Below are positions 31,476 through 43,880 of a stretch of DNA of 64,000 nt, in pieces. How positions within the stretch are numbered: the stretch's first letter is position 1; the number at the start of each line of letters is the position of its first letter. The notes below the pieces were generated by a model that saw nothing but the letters and a program-made list of their open reading frames with translations, searched no databases and was not told the origin of the DNA. The DNA is taken from NCBI GenBank assembly GCA_021018815.1, contig JAITYX010000127.1:248001-312000 (forward strand), in the 5' to 3' direction. A program made the translations under genes and the position numbers. The stretch comes from Talinum fruticosum. Taxonomy: Eukaryota > Streptophyta > Magnoliopsida > Caryophyllales > Talinaceae.

Positions 31476-32951
31476 TTAAGGTTTGCTCCTTGAGAGTCTT
31501 AGTCACCCTAGAGGGAGGTTAAATAGGGTGATGAGGAAATTTTAACAAACTTGAATGATTAAAGCTTGAAAGCAATAAACAAGACTATCTCGAGTCTAGA
31601 TTGGACTTAGAAAAGTATGAACTCGCATTTATGTGGAAACCCTCTTGGGGTAGAAAACCACGGCCGGTGCTAGTCGAAGCACCAAGTCAAATCCACTATT
31701 TTGAATCCACAAAATGCAGTAGACCGACTCAACCAGAATTGCTTCTTTAGACAATTGCTTACAGAATTTTCCTAGACTCAAGTTCCGTTATCCGATCTAG
31801 TATTTCCTAACCGAGGTAACCTTTACAACTAGGGACAACTGAGTTGAGTTAACCCTTACGGCTTAATCAACGGACCTTACTCGTAATGTTGAAAGAGTAT
31901 GTAACTTATTTCAAGACTTTACAACTCGTAAAAGTATAAAGTACGGACTAGGAGTTGTAAGATGAAAATTGAATGAGTATTATATAAGGAGATACAATTT
32001 CAGTAATATGTTTAGTAATTTTCAAGTGTTGAGAGTTGGCTACTATTTATAGATGACCAAGCAGATTAGTCTGTTATGACTATCTTCCGAATAGAAGTCC
32101 TTTGTGACCGTTGTAACGGTTCTTCGAGTCACTCGTAAAAGATCCGTTGAGTTGTGAACATTGTGCAACGGCTCTTGACTCCTTAGGATGTCCTAATCCA
32201 CTAGTGGTGTCCGAAAAGTAGGGTGGAAACCACCATTGAGCTTAGCGTTGAAGATTTTCAGCTTTGGAAACAGACAACCCTAACACGAGTGTCCGGGCCT
32301 TGTTTAAAAGTAGAAAAGCCTTGTCTGTTCATGATTGACGACTTAAAGCCTAGGTTACTTTTGTATTTCAAAAGTAGGATAACCTTGTTTAAATAACCTA
32401 CAAAAGTAAACAAATTTTGGTTCTCAATGTATAAAATACTTTGATCCAAGATTAGGCACAGATAATAATTTAATTAAGATAATTAAGTGCATAATTATCT
32501 AAGACCTAGAAGAGTGGAATTTTCTGAGTCTAATATTCATTATACTCAAATTCCATCTCGTGTCAATATTAGGAAAGATCAAGTTATAAAGAGAATAACA
32601 GAGTATGAGTACTTGATCTAGACAAATACATTTCAACATGTTGACTTAGAAAGTTGAATTAATGCTATAATTCACTTTAACTTAGAATATGAAGTTAGAA
32701 CTTAGATTAAAAGTGTTAGAGAGGTTGTTTGAACATGTGATATACCTAAGTGGTGTCCGAGTGACTCGAAGCATCGGTGTCAATTGATGTCCAAGAAAGT
32801 GATTTCCGAGTCACTCGTAATCGAATGAAAACATATGCAATAGTTTCTATTACACTCGGAATGACTTGTAATCAAAACCTAGGAGGGATGAGGTTTGTAC
32901 CTGAGTCCTTGATAATAGTCGAATGATATAAATTCGTAGTCCGAGTCTTCA
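31476..32951 (-). repeat. 3' LTR of C3
   Basis: 1476 bp, from TTAAGGTTTGCTCC to GAGTCTTCA on the given strand, followed by the reversed polypurine tract (32952-32965). The minus-strand TATAAATA is at 32044-32051. Confidence 0.9.
32044..32051 (-). promoter_or_regulatory. TATA box of the C3 3' LTR
   Basis: TATTTATA, reading TATAAATA on the minus strand, in the conserved LTR context. Confidence 0.55.
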
Positions 32952-33469
32952 ATCTCTCCCTCTTTTATGAAAGGCATTCCATACTCATATAGAAACTTTG
33001 TTAGTGAAATAATCAAGAGTTTTCATTCTTACTTGCTTGACAAAGAATATATCGAGCTTAGAATAAAATATCACCGAGTAATAGAATAATAAATGAAGTG
33101 ATTCGCACTTAGAATATTTATGCCGATAGCTCATTTACCGAAGAAATTGTGAGTAGTTATATCGGAGCGAAGATAAATAAATGGGTTGATATATGAGAGC
33201 ACAATAAAATGAGAAATTTAAAACTCGTAAAGAAGTACTACTCGAAGTCAATAAGCACGAAAACAGAAACTTCATTCATATATACATAAACACATAAAAT
33301 ATATACAAGAGAAAGGGTGAGAAAACTCACTCCTAGAGAAGACAACAAATTTTCTAATTATTCTTCCCATTCCCTTTCAACAAAAAAATCAAAACGGGTA
33401 AGAAAGTACTAAGAAGATACAATTTGTTTGTTTGGATAAAAAAAAAAAAAAACAGAGGAAAAAACAATT
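32952..33469 (-). other. 3' tail of C3
   Basis: Reversed polypurine tract, AT-rich spacer and the reversed GGGAATGGGAAGAA-type block near 33360, as in the other copies, then a poly-A run (about 33439). No gene is seen. Confidence 0.65.
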
Positions 33470-35070
33470 AAGACGGTGGAGTGGGTGCTGTCTAAGTTGA
33501 ACCGGATGAACGTGCCGTGCACCTTCGCCGATATGAACATGAAAACGTTGAAGATCCGGGCGGGGGCAGCACCGGGATCTCTGGAATGGGCTCAGCTCCG
33601 AGTGGCCGACCTAGGACAAGATCATCCAGAGGTTCATCCTCTTGAAATTCTACAGAGGGTGGTGCTTCCTCGGGCTTGATCGTTGCTAACCGACCGGCGT
33701 CGGCAGGTCTTCGACTCACTCGGACTCCGTCCGAGCTAATCGCTTCGGTTGAGGAGTAGGAGCACCTTGTCCCTCGCCTTCTTCCTTGTCTCCTCCTTCT
33801 TCCTCTTTCTCTTCTTCTCCCTTCTCTCCTTCTTCCTTCTCCTCGAAGGAGCTACTTAACCCACGACCTCATCGTCTTCTTCTTCTCCCTCTCCAAATGG
33901 AGATTTGGCGAGGGTCGAGGACTCTTCGGATGTTTCGAGCCGTCCGGGTCCCGAGCCGCTTTAGTGCGCCTTTCTCCGAGGATCTTGATCAGATCCTATT
34001 GCTCCTTTACCAAGGCCTTCATCTCGAGAAGCACATCTTGCTGCTCTCGAATTTGAGATTGGGCGGTATTTTAGTTGATTGTCATAGACTTAACAACTGA
34101 TCTTGAAGGAGCGGAGGGTGTACTTGATTTTAGTTGACACGAAGGAGAGCTTGTCTATCATTGTGGTAGACAAAGCTGCAGCTGACAGAGGAAGGGGCAC
34201 TTGAGGTGGATACATCGTTAGGTGGAGGAGGGAGTGAGAGAGGAGTCTCGAGTCCGAGGCGGAGGAGAGGGCTCCCTCGCTCCGAGTCGTGGACCCGGAC
34301 ACCCGGTTGGGTTTCCTAGTATCAATAGCCTAGAAAATCTTTTCCGCCAACTACTATATAGCCTCCGAACCTTATTAGGATTTGAATTGTCCGAAAATGA
34401 AGGTGAGGAGAGCTCTAAAAGGGAAAGGAGTTGATTTCTTAGTCCGAGCGAGCACAAAGGCCATCTCGCTCGATAATTGCTTGGGAAGAGGTCTACATCA
34501 TAGCCCTTGAGAATGTCAAATAAAGCCTTGAGAATCTTTGAGTTTCGATTCTCTTTGCTGGAATGCTGAGAGAAAAAGGTTCTCATCAGTAAGAAATAGA
34601 GAAGACAAGCCTCGGTCTTCATCCGGGTCACGTAAAAGTTTTTATGTGACTTTAGGGACCTCTTTGGCATATTTTTCAAAGAACTCATCAGCAACCCCGT
34701 TAAATGGGATAGGGTCGCTGTTAAGGAAGAGGGATAAAACTTTGAATAAGCAAGTGGAGGAGAGAGACATTAATACGAACTATTTTGTCACGAACTCGGA
34801 GGTAAGAATCCTCTCGGAGCTAGAAAGGTTGGAGTAGAACTCAGCGATGAGATCTAGGTAGATGAATTCGCTGAAACAGAGGAAATTGTACACCCCGTAG
34901 TTTTGATGTGGTTCAACCATGAGAATTTTGGTTGGAAAGAATTTGTCGTCCAACGTCGGTGTTGGGTGACAACGATTTTAGAGGGGTTAGAAGGACCCTC
35001 TTGACTTTTGGTTAGAGGTTTCTTGTTTGCTCGAACCAAGAAAATCTGGAGTGGAACCTCTTTTCAGCAT
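33470..35070 (-). pseudogene. SIRE-type 3' ORF of C3
   Basis: Minus-strand start at 35070 (MLKRGSTPDFLGS, compare MPKRGNHPDF in C4). Pieces: QHRRWTTNSFQPKFSWLNHI (34854-35039), then the ADENLL/ILARRT-like and HSSKENRNSKILKALFDILK region (about 34480-34600), a Pro/Ser-rich part and a Glu-rich part (CTT-rich on the given strand, 33780-33900). The frame is broken many times. The order of segments matches C1 and C4. Confidence 0.65.
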
Positions 35071-35647
35071 GGTTAGAGAATTTTTGAGAAGAAAAGAGAG
35101 TGAACTTTTAGAAGACGAAGAGTTAGCTCAAAGAAGAGAGAGAGAGAGTACCGAGAGCTTAAGAGTGCTTGAATGTACCGAGTTTGCTTGAGAGCGAGAA
35201 TACGAGAGTAAGTAAGCGAAATGAAGGAAAATAGATGTTATTTATAGAGAAAGAAATGTCCTCAAGTATTCGTTCGACCCAACTCTCCAACGGTTGCCTC
35301 GGACCGGTGTCCTGTTCTACTCTCCAACGGTTAGAATTCCAAGTGTCTGTCTCCAAATAGCTAGTTCTCTCGATCAATACACGCAAGAGAGAGAGAGAAA
35401 AGAGAGATTTAAAAGAAATTTCTGAAATTCTCCACTGATCTAGAGATAATTTTAGAAGTTTGATGTCCATTTTTCTCAAAAATTGAGTTTGACTCAAGAA
35501 ATTTTCCGAATAACTCGAAACCGTAAACAGATAATAACTTCTAGCTCAGTATCATTGGGTCAATCGAAATAATTGTTATTAAGATACAAAAAGAAAACAT
35601 ATAGCACATAATCATGTAAGATATTTTTCACTTAGAAAAGCACATAA
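35071..35647 (-). other. Leader and spacer between C3 pol and 3' ORF
   Basis: GAGA-rich on the given strand, hence a CT-rich minus-strand leader, with the internal TATA box at 35238. The open frame 35159-35497 has no recognisable domain. The pol stop is at 35648. Confidence 0.5.
35238..35246 (-). promoter_or_regulatory. TATA box upstream of the C3 3' ORF
   Basis: TTATTTATA, reading TATAAATAA on the minus strand, about 170 bp before the 3' ORF start. It is equivalent to 7321 in C1 and 56746 in C4. Confidence 0.4.
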
Positions 35648-36291
35648 TCATACATTTATCATGCCAAGTTCATTCCTAATAAAGCAAAACTGATCCTTAC
35701 TAAGTGGCTTACTAAAGATATCAGCTAGTTGAAGTTTTATAGGAATATATTCAAGTTCAATATCACCTTTCTCATAATGGTCTCTTAGAAAATGATACCT
35801 GACCTCAATATGCTTTGTCTTTGACTCGCTGAACTGGATTCTTAGTGATGCTGATTGCACTTTGATTGTCACACTTGATTGGAATTGATTTGAATGAAAA
35901 TCTAAGATCTCTCATGTGTTGCTTGATCCATAGAATCTGAGCACATCATGCTCCAACCGCAATGTACTCAGCTTCAGCAGTTGATAGAGCTACCGAGTTC
36001 CGCTTCTTTGAGTGCCAAGATATCGTGGATTGGCCTGAAACCGGCAGGCTCCTGAGGTGCTCTTTCTTTCAACCTTGTATCCAGCATAGTCAACATCCGA
36101 GTATCCAGTGAGGGTCACTTCGAGTCTCTTGAGAACCATAGACCTAAATTCTAAGTCCCCGTAAGATATCTAAAGATTCTCTTCACCGCAGATGAGATGT
36201 GATTCTTTTGGATTAGCTTGAAATCTTGCACACAGACATACACTAAACATTATGTCCGGCCTACTAGATGTGAGATATAGCAGAGATCCAA
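35648..36291 (-). pseudogene. Copia RNase H (C3)
   Basis: Minus-strand end of pol: TKHIEVRYHFLRDHYEKGDI, YIPIKLQLADIFSKPLSKDQ and NELGMINV before the stop at 35648-35650. Upstream are remnants of YIAVG, SWHSKKR and GYSDVDYAGYKVERKSTS-type segments (about 35960-36110) with frameshifts. Confidence 0.8.
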
Positions 36292-37209
36292 TCATACCTC
36301 GATAGAGTTTCGATCTACCGCATTACCTTTCTCGTCCGAGTCCAGCTTTATATCGCTACTAATTGGTGTTGCTACATGTTTTGCATCTTGACGCTTGTAC
36401 TTCTTCAAGAACTCCTTAGTATACTTTAATTGATGGACATAGATGCCGTCTTTGTCTTTTTTGATTTGTAGACCAAGGAAGAAATTGAGTTCTCCCATCA
36501 TGCTCATTTGGAATTCCTGTCTCATTAACTCGTAAAAATCTTGACATAGATTTTCATTAGTAGCCCCAAAAATTATATCATCAACATAGATCCGAGCAAT
36601 AAGAAAATCTTTCCCTTGGTTTTTATGAACAGAGTTTTGTCAATCTTACCTCTTTGAAAATCATTTTAAACCAAGAAGCTTCTCAGATTTCATAACATGC
36701 TCTTGGAGCTTGTTTAATATTATAAAGAGTCTGTTTGCAATTTGAAAACATGATTAGGAAATTCTGAGTTTTCAAATCCAGGGGTTGCTCAATATAGACT
36801 TCCTCTTGAATGAAACCATTAAGAAAAGCACATTTGACATCCATTTGCTACAGTTTAATGTTCATGCTTGATGCAAATATAATAGGATTCTAATTGCTTC
36901 AATCCTAGTAACCGGTACAAAGGTTTCCCCACAATTAATTCCTTCTTCTTGATTGCAACCTTGAGTCACAAGTCTAGCCTTATTTCTCACTACTAACCCT
37001 TCCTCATCCAGTTTGTTCTTGAAAACCCATTTGGTTCCTATGACTGGGTGGTTAGAAGGTCGTTTGGTTAGAGTCCGGACTTGGTTTCTTTCAAATTGAT
37101 TAAGTTCCTCTTGCATGGCCTCTACCCATTCAGGTTCATTTATGGCCTCTAGTGCATTTCTGGGTTCAGTTAATGATATGAATGCAGTGAATGCACATAG
37201 ATTTTGCAA
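36292..37209 (-). pseudogene. Copia reverse transcriptase (C3)
   Basis: The N-terminal part is open in one frame (36862-37209): [60 protein letters not shown]. Then come frameshifted fingers and palm, with ARIYVDDIIFGATNE near 36545-36600, so the YVDD box is intact, and EFQMSMMGELNFFLGLQIKK (36292-36525). Confidence 0.82.
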
Positions 37210-38560
37210 AGAAGAACGAGTTCTTACCCCACTTGTTTATGTCGACAAGATGTTTTCGAGTGGGTGACTCGAAGCATATTTAAATGCTCTACCTATTCTT
37301 CTGGTTCATTAGATTTGTAGGTTAAATTGGTTGATCTTCAGTGGTCCGATCTGATTAAGCTTGCTCATTTGATTGACTTTCAGCATTCTAAGCCGGCTCT
37401 TAAGCCGCTTCGATCCGAGTCATGGTATTATGAGTTATCTCATTCTAAGTTGCTTTTCCTTAACTCTGTCTAAGCTCATCTTTAGCAAAATCATCATCTC
37501 GACTGAGTTTCAAATCTAAGAATGTTGACTCACTTGGTTTTCCCCGATCAATCTCATCAAAAATGACGTTGATGCTTTCTTCCACTTTGTTAGTTCTTTT
37601 ATTGAAAATGCGATATGCTTTACTATGAGATGAACAACTAAGAAAAATACCTTCATCCGACCGAGCATCAAACTTGGTCAAGTGATTCTTACCATTATTG
37701 TGAACATAACACTTAAATCTGAAGGGTTTGAAGTATGAAATGTTGGGTTTCTTCCCTTTGTAAAGCTCATATGGAGCTTTCTTTAGGATGGGTCTCATGA
37801 GGCATCCGTTCGGAGTATAATTTCGTTGTGTTGATCGCTTCAGCCTCGTAAATAGTAGGGTAAATCATGTTCAATCATCATTGTCCTTCCTATTTCTTCA
37901 AGAGTTCTATTCTTTCTCTGCACTACTCCATTCTCGTTAAGGAGTTCTTAATGCTAATAAGTTGTGGGAGATACCATTCTTATCGCAAAACACTACAAAT
38001 TCTTAGTAACCTGGACTTCATTCCATGGTCGGTTCAATTCTTCCGATTTGAGTCCGAGACTCAACTTGAATTTTCTCGCAGAGCTTGCTCAACTCTTTGA
38101 AAGCTTCATTAAAACACACCTAGGTAAATTGTAAGTAGTCATCAACAATTATAAGTACATATGATTTACCTCCGACGCTCTTTACAGGAATTTGACCACA
38201 TAAATCTATATGCAACATTTCAAGCACTTTGGATGTGGAAACAATTTGAGATATTTGAAAGATGATCTCGACTGTTTCCCTTTTGTTCATGCTTCACAAA
38301 TTTTATCTTTCTTAAATGCATAGTTAGGCAAACCTCTAACTAAACCATGAGATGCAATCTTTTTAATGGTGTGCATGTTAACATGACCGAGTCTACGATG
38401 CGATGTCCAAGAATTATAATGCAAAGATGCTTTTAAATAAGATAAGTTTTGACTTCAATCGAAAGAGGAATAGTGTAAGTATTTACCGATCTCTTACCCG
38501 AGAGCTTAGTCTCCTTGGTAGTTGCATCAAAAATATAGCAATTAGTCCGAGTGAATCTTA
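37210..38560 (-). pseudogene. Copia integrase and linker (C3)
   Basis: Minus strand: GAG_pre CEA.TKGK-like segment (about 38260-38330), DLCGQIPVKSVGGKSYVLI near 38150-38220 and the RTDHG-equivalent near 38020 are broken. The C-terminal MRPILKKAPYELYKGKKPNI and GIFLSCSSHSKAYRIFNKRT segments are open (37460-37798). About 40 bp of core (FTWVCFLKH region) appear shortened near 38110. 37210-37459 is the variable linker to RT. Confidence 0.75.
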
Positions 38561-38574
38561 CCTCTTGACCTTTG

Positions 38575-38860
38575 TCACACAATTGAGAGATGCTCGAGTA
38601 GATTGTACTTTAATCCCTCGACAAGGTAGATCGAGCTAACCAGGTTGTGTCCCTTTCCAATATTGCCTATCCCAACTATCTTGCCCTTACTGTCATCTCT
38701 AAAAATGACTTTTCCTCCCTTGTAATCTTCTAACTCGGAAAAGAGTCTTGAATCTCCCGACATCCGGCGTGAGCATCTACCGTCGAGGTACCAATGACCT
38801 TTTGTCTTTTCTCGAGTTACCAGCAAGTCGACAGAAACACAAACCCTTCTCACTTGCTCT
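38575..38860 (-). pseudogene. Copia aspartic protease (C3)
   Basis: The minus-strand frame 38575-38853 contains KGHWYLDGRCSRRMSGDSRL, KGGKVIFRDDSKGKIVGIGN and LVEGLKYNLLEHLSIV. The catalytic DSG reads DGR, so the active-site Ser and Gly are changed. It lies between gag and GAG_pre, as in the other copies. Confidence 0.75.
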
Positions 38861-40557
38861 AACGAACCTAGTAACTCCCTTTACCGATGCCCTTTTTGAT
38901 GAAGAAGACTCTTGGGAACCCGGATTTGAATAACTTTGGGTTTGGTCCGATTTTGAGTTTTCCTTTTTGAAAACTACGTCTGTCTCTCTTTCTTTTGAAA
39001 ATCTTTTCTTTTATAAACCGGTGGAGAAGGTTTTCTCCTGTAAGGTGGTCTCGGGCTCAGTCCTCCTTTCATTCTTATGAATGGGACCATGCTCAGCCTT
39101 CCTAAACTTTACAGCTTTGGAGTCCTTCTTTCCTAAAGGAGACACATTGAAAGCCTAAGAGCATGTCAAGGTTTTTCCGACCTTGAGTAAACTTTAGAAC
39201 GAGTTCTTGAGACTCGTTGAGCTTTAGTTTCAGATGCTCATTTTCTCTTCGGTGACTCGGACTCGGCCTCATTAGCTTGAGCACTAGTCTTGAGTTCTCT
39301 TAGAGTAAATCTCAGCTTTTCCAATTCATTTTTCAAAGCAATGCTCTCGAAGTGAGAGACTCAAGTTGTTCTTTGAACTGGGAAGAATCGAATTGGACTA
39401 TTCTTCTAAAGTATAAATATATTTGGCTAAATCAACTTGGGAAAACTTGAGGAAGTATTCAATTACCTCCCGAGGATTTGTCTCCTTATTGTCCGACTCG
39501 AATCGCCTTCGAGTCCGCCACCGTACACTTTGAGTCGTCCGAGTCTTCATCTTCTTCAGATGAATCTTCATGACTCCATGTGGCAATCATAGCCTTCTTT
39601 TTCTATCCTTCTTTCTTCTTGGACAATCCTTGACTATGTGATCTTTGCTGCCACATTAAAAACAGCCTGAGTTCTTAGTTAAAGATAACTTTTAAGGAGA
39701 GGAGTGTTTACCTTTTCTATCCTTCTTGTAGAGCTCTTCTCTTGGCTTTTTCTCCCATCTCTTGTGCTACATTAATCTTTTGAAGCCTCGAGCGATAAGT
39801 GCCATGGGATCTTCTTCCGAGTCCGAGGAAATCAAATTTTCTCCTTTGCTTTCCGAGGCCTTCAGCGCAATACTCTTTTTAGTGCCGACCTTGACATCCT
39901 CTTCTTCCGGATGGATTTCATGGGTAAGTAACTTCCCAATTAGTTCGTCCGGCTTTAGTAGTGAGAGATTCTAAGCTTCTACGATGGTTGTCACCTTTGG
40001 ACCCCATCTTCCCTTAGGTAGACTTCTTAGAATTTTTCTGCACATCTCTTCATGGGAAATCTTTCTACTTAGAGATTTGAGATTGTTTGTAATCTTCGTG
40101 AAGCGTATGAACATCCGAGTGATGTTTTCTTCGGCTCCATCTTGAACAACTCGTATTTGTGAAGATATTGACTTATCTTCGCTTTTCTTACTTGTCTTGT
40201 TCCTTCATATGTGTTGACAAGAGTGTCCCACACATCTTTGTCCGTGTCATAAGCCGACACTCGTTGTATTCTTCTAAGCCGATGGCGCACATCGAATGTT
40301 CATTGCCTTAAAGTTCTTTCTAAATTTTTCCGCCTCTTCAGTGGCGTACTCGAACTTTGCTTTGGGCACGGGTCTTGTATCTTCCATCTTCATTGGAATG
40401 TAATTGCCTTCTCGTATGATGTTCCAAACATCTTCATCGTGATCCAATAGGAAGCATTCCATGAGCTTCTTCCAAGTGTACAAAATTTGATCCTTTGAAC
40501 TTTGGTGGTCTCGCTTGAAGATCTTCCTTCATCGAACTCTCCGTTGTTCTTTGCCAT
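38861..40557 (-). pseudogene. Copia gag (C3)
   Basis: Minus-strand start at 40557 (MAKNNGEFDEGRSSSETTK). The UBN2-type core is present, unlike in C1: WKKLMECFLLDHDEDVWNII, EEAEKFRKNFKAMNIRC (40274-40483), DKDVWDTLVNTYEGTRQVRK and ISQYLHKYELFKME (40069-40290). Further downstream are the acidic region with SDSEEDPMALIARGFK-like sequence (about 39780-39830), a broken CCHC knuckle (about 39620-39660), NPREVIEYFLKFSQVDLAKY (39398-39586) and the HGPIHKNERR-like end near 39090. Several frameshifts. Confidence 0.75.
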
Positions 40558-40602
40558 TTGATCTTTAGACCTTTGGATTGTTAGATCCTTTCTGATAGGC
40601 TA

Positions 40603-40616
40603 GGCTCTTATACCAA
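40603..40616 (-). other. Primer binding site of C3
   Basis: GGCTCTTATACCAA, the reverse of TTGGTATAAGAGCC, one base different from the initiator-Met tRNA site TTGGTATCAGAGCC. It is the least altered copy in the window and adjoins the LTR at 40618. Confidence 0.8.
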
Positions 40617-40617
40617 T

Positions 40618-42094
40618 TGAAGGTTTGCTCTCGGAGACTCTTAATCACCCTAGGGGGTGAATAGGGTGATGAGGAAATTTTAACAAACGTGGATGATTAA
40701 AGCTTGAAAGCGATAGAACAAGACTATCCGAGTCTAGATTAAACTCGGAAAAGTATGAACTCGGATTTACGTGGAAACCCTCCTTGGGCGGAAAACCGCG
40801 GCCGGTGTTAGTTTAATTACCAAGTCAAATCTGCTATTTTGAATCCATAAAATACGATGAGATCGACTCAACCGGAATTTCTCCCTTAGACAATTCCTTA
40901 AAGAAATTTCCTAGACTTAAAAGTTCCTTTATCTTATCTAGTACTTCCTAAATGAGGTAACCTTTACAGCTAGGGACAACCGATCCGAGTTAACCCTTAC
41001 AGCTCGCTCAAGGGACCTTACTCGAAAGCGAAAGAGTATGTGACTCGATTACAAGACTTTACAACTCGGAAAAGTATAAAGTACAGATTAGGAGTTGTAA
41101 GATGAAGATTGAATGAGTATTACACAGAGAGATATAATTTCAGCAATGTGTTTAGCAATTTTCAAGTCTTAGGAGTTGGCTTCTATTTATAGATGACCAA
41201 GCAGATTAGCCGTTGTGACTATCTTCCGAATAGAGGTCCTTTGTGACCGTTGTAACGGTTCTTTTAAGTCGCTCGAAAAGATCCGTTGAGTTGTGAACGT
41301 TGTGCAACGGCTCTTGACTTCGTTAGGATGTCCCAATCCACCGATGGTGTCCGAAAAGTAGGGTGGAAACCACCATTGAGCTTAGCATTGAAGATTTCCA
41401 GCTTTGGAAACAGACAACCCCGACAAAGTGTTTGAACCTTGTTCGGAAGTCGAAAAGCCTTGTCTCGCTGGTGATTGACAGCTTGAAACCGGTTACTTTT
41501 GTATTTTAAAACTAGGATAACCTTGTTTAAATAACCTACAAAAGTAAACAAATTTTGGTTCTCAAAGTATAAAATACTTTGGTCCAAGATTAGGCACGAG
41601 ATAATAATTTAATTAAGGTAATTAAGTGCATAATTATCTTACACCTAGAAGAGTGGAATTTTCTAAGTCTAATATTCATTATACTCAAATTCCATCTAAG
41701 TCGAGTCTTAGGAAAGATTAAGTTATAAAGAGAATGACAGAGCATGAGTACTTAATCTAGACAAATACATTTCAAACAAACATGCTGACTTAGAAAGTTG
41801 AATTAACGTTGTAATTCACTTCAACTTAGAATATGAAGTCGAACTTAGATTAAAAGTGTTAGAGAGATTGTTTGAACATGCGATATATCTAACTGGTGTC
41901 CGAGTGACTCGAAGCATCATTGTGAATTGATGTCTAAGAAAGTGACTTGTGAGTCGGTTAGAATCGAATGAAAACATATGCAATAGTTTCTATAACACTC
42001 GGAATTACTTGTAATCAAAACCTATGAGGGCTGAGGTTTGTACCTGAGTCCTTGATAATACTCGAATGATATAAATTCAGAGTTTGAGTCTTAA
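40618..42094 (-). repeat. 5' LTR of C3
   Basis: 1477 bp, from TGAAGGTTTGCTCT to GAGTCTTAA on the given strand. The minus-strand TATAAATA is at 41184-41191 and the hairpin CAAAGTATTTTATACTTTG near 41570. GTCTT follows at 42095-42099. Confidence 0.92.
41184..41191 (-). promoter_or_regulatory. TATA box of the C3 5' LTR
   Basis: TATTTATA, reading TATAAATA on the minus strand, in the conserved context. Confidence 0.6.
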
Positions 42095-42813
42095 GTCTTC
42101 GGAAAGGGGAACATATGGGTTTATCCCTATCTTTCGTAACCTCGCCCCGAATCCGATTCTCGGTTCAAGACCAATGGAGTCAATTTTTAGCCTTTTTCGG
42201 TTATAGTTTTCCCATAGTAAGATCGAGAGAGAAAATTTTCTTTTTATGTTTTTGTTAGTCTTCTCTTCCTAAAAGTTGACTCGCGACTCCCTTATTTTAT
42301 GTTTTGTTCTATGTAAAATCTCATCTCGGTATTCTCTCGGTTACGTGAAAAATTATGTTAGGTTCTGGATCTACCCACTTGATAAGGACCGAGGCTGGTT
42401 TCACCAGCCACAACCTCTGGCTAGCGCCGCCTTCTCTTGGTACAGGCCACACCCAACACAGCTAAGTCATTAGAAGTGGCTTTGGTCCGGATTGATGTTT
42501 CACATTAATTTGACCGTAAAGCCTCACAAGCAGAACCATAACCCTAATATCGTTAATTCCTTAATTAGAAAATAAGATCCTAGGAATTCAGAAAATAATT
42601 TATAAAATAAAAGGTTAATAAAACCATCATTCAAATTTTGAATAGTTAGATTTAATAAAACTTGGAAAATCTTAATAAAAGATTTATCCTCGGTTCTAAA
42701 ATTCATCTTCAAAACACTAAAATTATCCTTTCCACTTTCTAAAACCCTTATGCTAAAAAGGCATGTGGAGAAGCTCGGCCCCGTGGGTCCACCCCTAGGC
42801 CGTGGTTTTTATA
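42095..42813 (+). repeat. G1 3' LTR, terminal part
   Basis: Continues the G1 LTR after C3. Shared blocks with the G1 5' LTR (11018-11468) include TTAGGTTCTGGATCTACC, CCCTAATATCGTTAATTCC and AAGCTCGGCCCC. It is also homologous to the G2 LTR on the other strand. By alignment with 48042, where the same terminus reads CCTACA, it ends at 42813. The sequence beyond is G2 pol in the opposite orientation. Confidence 0.75.
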
Positions 42814-43330
42814 GATACCAACTAGTATGGTCAGTATTAGACACTTCTAACATGCCGACATGTGAAAGATGATTTCGTCGCTCAATGTTGACTGGACATT
42901 AAATGAATGCGTGAATTAGTAATCATCCCTAGGAAGGTAAGTGAAAGAGATATTCTTAATGTGTTTGGACAGTTCTATCAAATATGCTTGGTAGGGTGCC
43001 AAGGCTTCACTATGTACCTTTCACGTTTGCGAAATGTGATTGATGATTAAATTGGAGTCACCGAAAACCTTGATATTCTCAAACTCCAATCTCGTAGTAG
43101 CTTTAAGTCGTGTGATGTAAGCTTCATATTCTGTGGCGTTGTTGGTGGTTTTGGTGAGATGGGAGTATGTGCTACCTTTGGTGAGACTAGGAGAATCCCT
43201 ACTCCAAAGCCCTTCTAATTGGAAGTGCCATCGAATTACATTATCCAAACGTCCAACTCTACTTGTAAAATGTCTTCATCTAGACACTCAAGGTGTTCGG
43301 GTTGTGATTCGGTATAGGTAGGTCAGCTAA
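42814..43330 (-). pseudogene. Archaeal-type second RNase H of G2
   Basis: Minus-strand frame 43021-43248 contains TNNATEYEAYITRLKATTRL and FENIKVFGDSNLIINHI, matching the NNxAEYEA and GDSxLI motifs of the additional RNase H of Tat gypsy elements. An upstream IRWHFQLEGLWSR-like segment is included. The C-terminal part to 42814 is frameshifted. A duplicate fragment lies at 48043-48408. Confidence 0.7.
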
Positions 43331-43880
43331 GAATTCTTACACTATCCTTCCTTTGATCGCTTATTGAGGGATGAACTTGAGTTTAAATTCGACACCATGA
43401 TAGTCCATCTTGCTATCTTGCTACTAATATTTGGTTGCTCAAGTGTGGGCTAACATGTAGTGTATGAGCTTCTTAGTAGCCCAGTGCTAGTGCCAATGAT
43501 GTCTTCTCTAATGGCGTGTATCTAATCTTATAATCCAGGAACTTCTTACTTAGATGGTAGATCTCACGCTCTTCTTTCTCGTCTTGTTGAGTTAACATGA
43601 CTTCTATAGCTGTCTCTGTTGTGGTGAGATACAAAAGCAAAGATTTCCTTTATTGGGGTGGAACTAGCATTGGAGGATTAGCTAGGTATTCCTTAACCTT
43701 CTCAAATTCTTGTTGGCACTCAGCATCCCAAATGGGCTCACATCCTTTCTTTAACTTCTTCAAAATAGGTTCACAGACCATAATCGGTTTTGATATAAAA
43801 CGACCGATATACTATAGACGTCCTAAGCAGCCCCTTGTCCCTTTTTCTCGTGCAGGCGTGAGGGATCTCCTAAATGGCTT
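43331..43880 (-). pseudogene. Gypsy RNase H of G2
   Basis: Minus-strand segments EYLANPPMLVPPQ (about 43650-43690), SLLLYLTTTETAIEVML (about 43600), EEREIYHLSKKFLDYKIRYT and PLEKTSLALA (about 43475-43570) follow the order of Ty3/gypsy RNase H. Stops interrupt it. G1 keeps only a short part of the same domain. Confidence 0.7.

Larger units (their letters stand above)
31476..42094 (-). mobile_element. C3: complete SIRE-type copia element on the minus strand
   Basis: 10619 bp with LTRs at both ends (31476-32951 and 40618-42094) and a perfect 5-bp target duplication GTCTT (31471-31475, 42095-42099) in the G1 3' LTR. From the right: 5' LTR, primer site, gag, protease, integrase, RT, RNase H, spacer, 3' ORF, polypurine tract, 3' LTR. 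Both outer termini are altered by one base (TTAAGG for TGAAGG, CTTAA for CTTCA), and the LTRs differ at many sites, so it is older than C4. All genes are broken. Confidence 0.93.
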
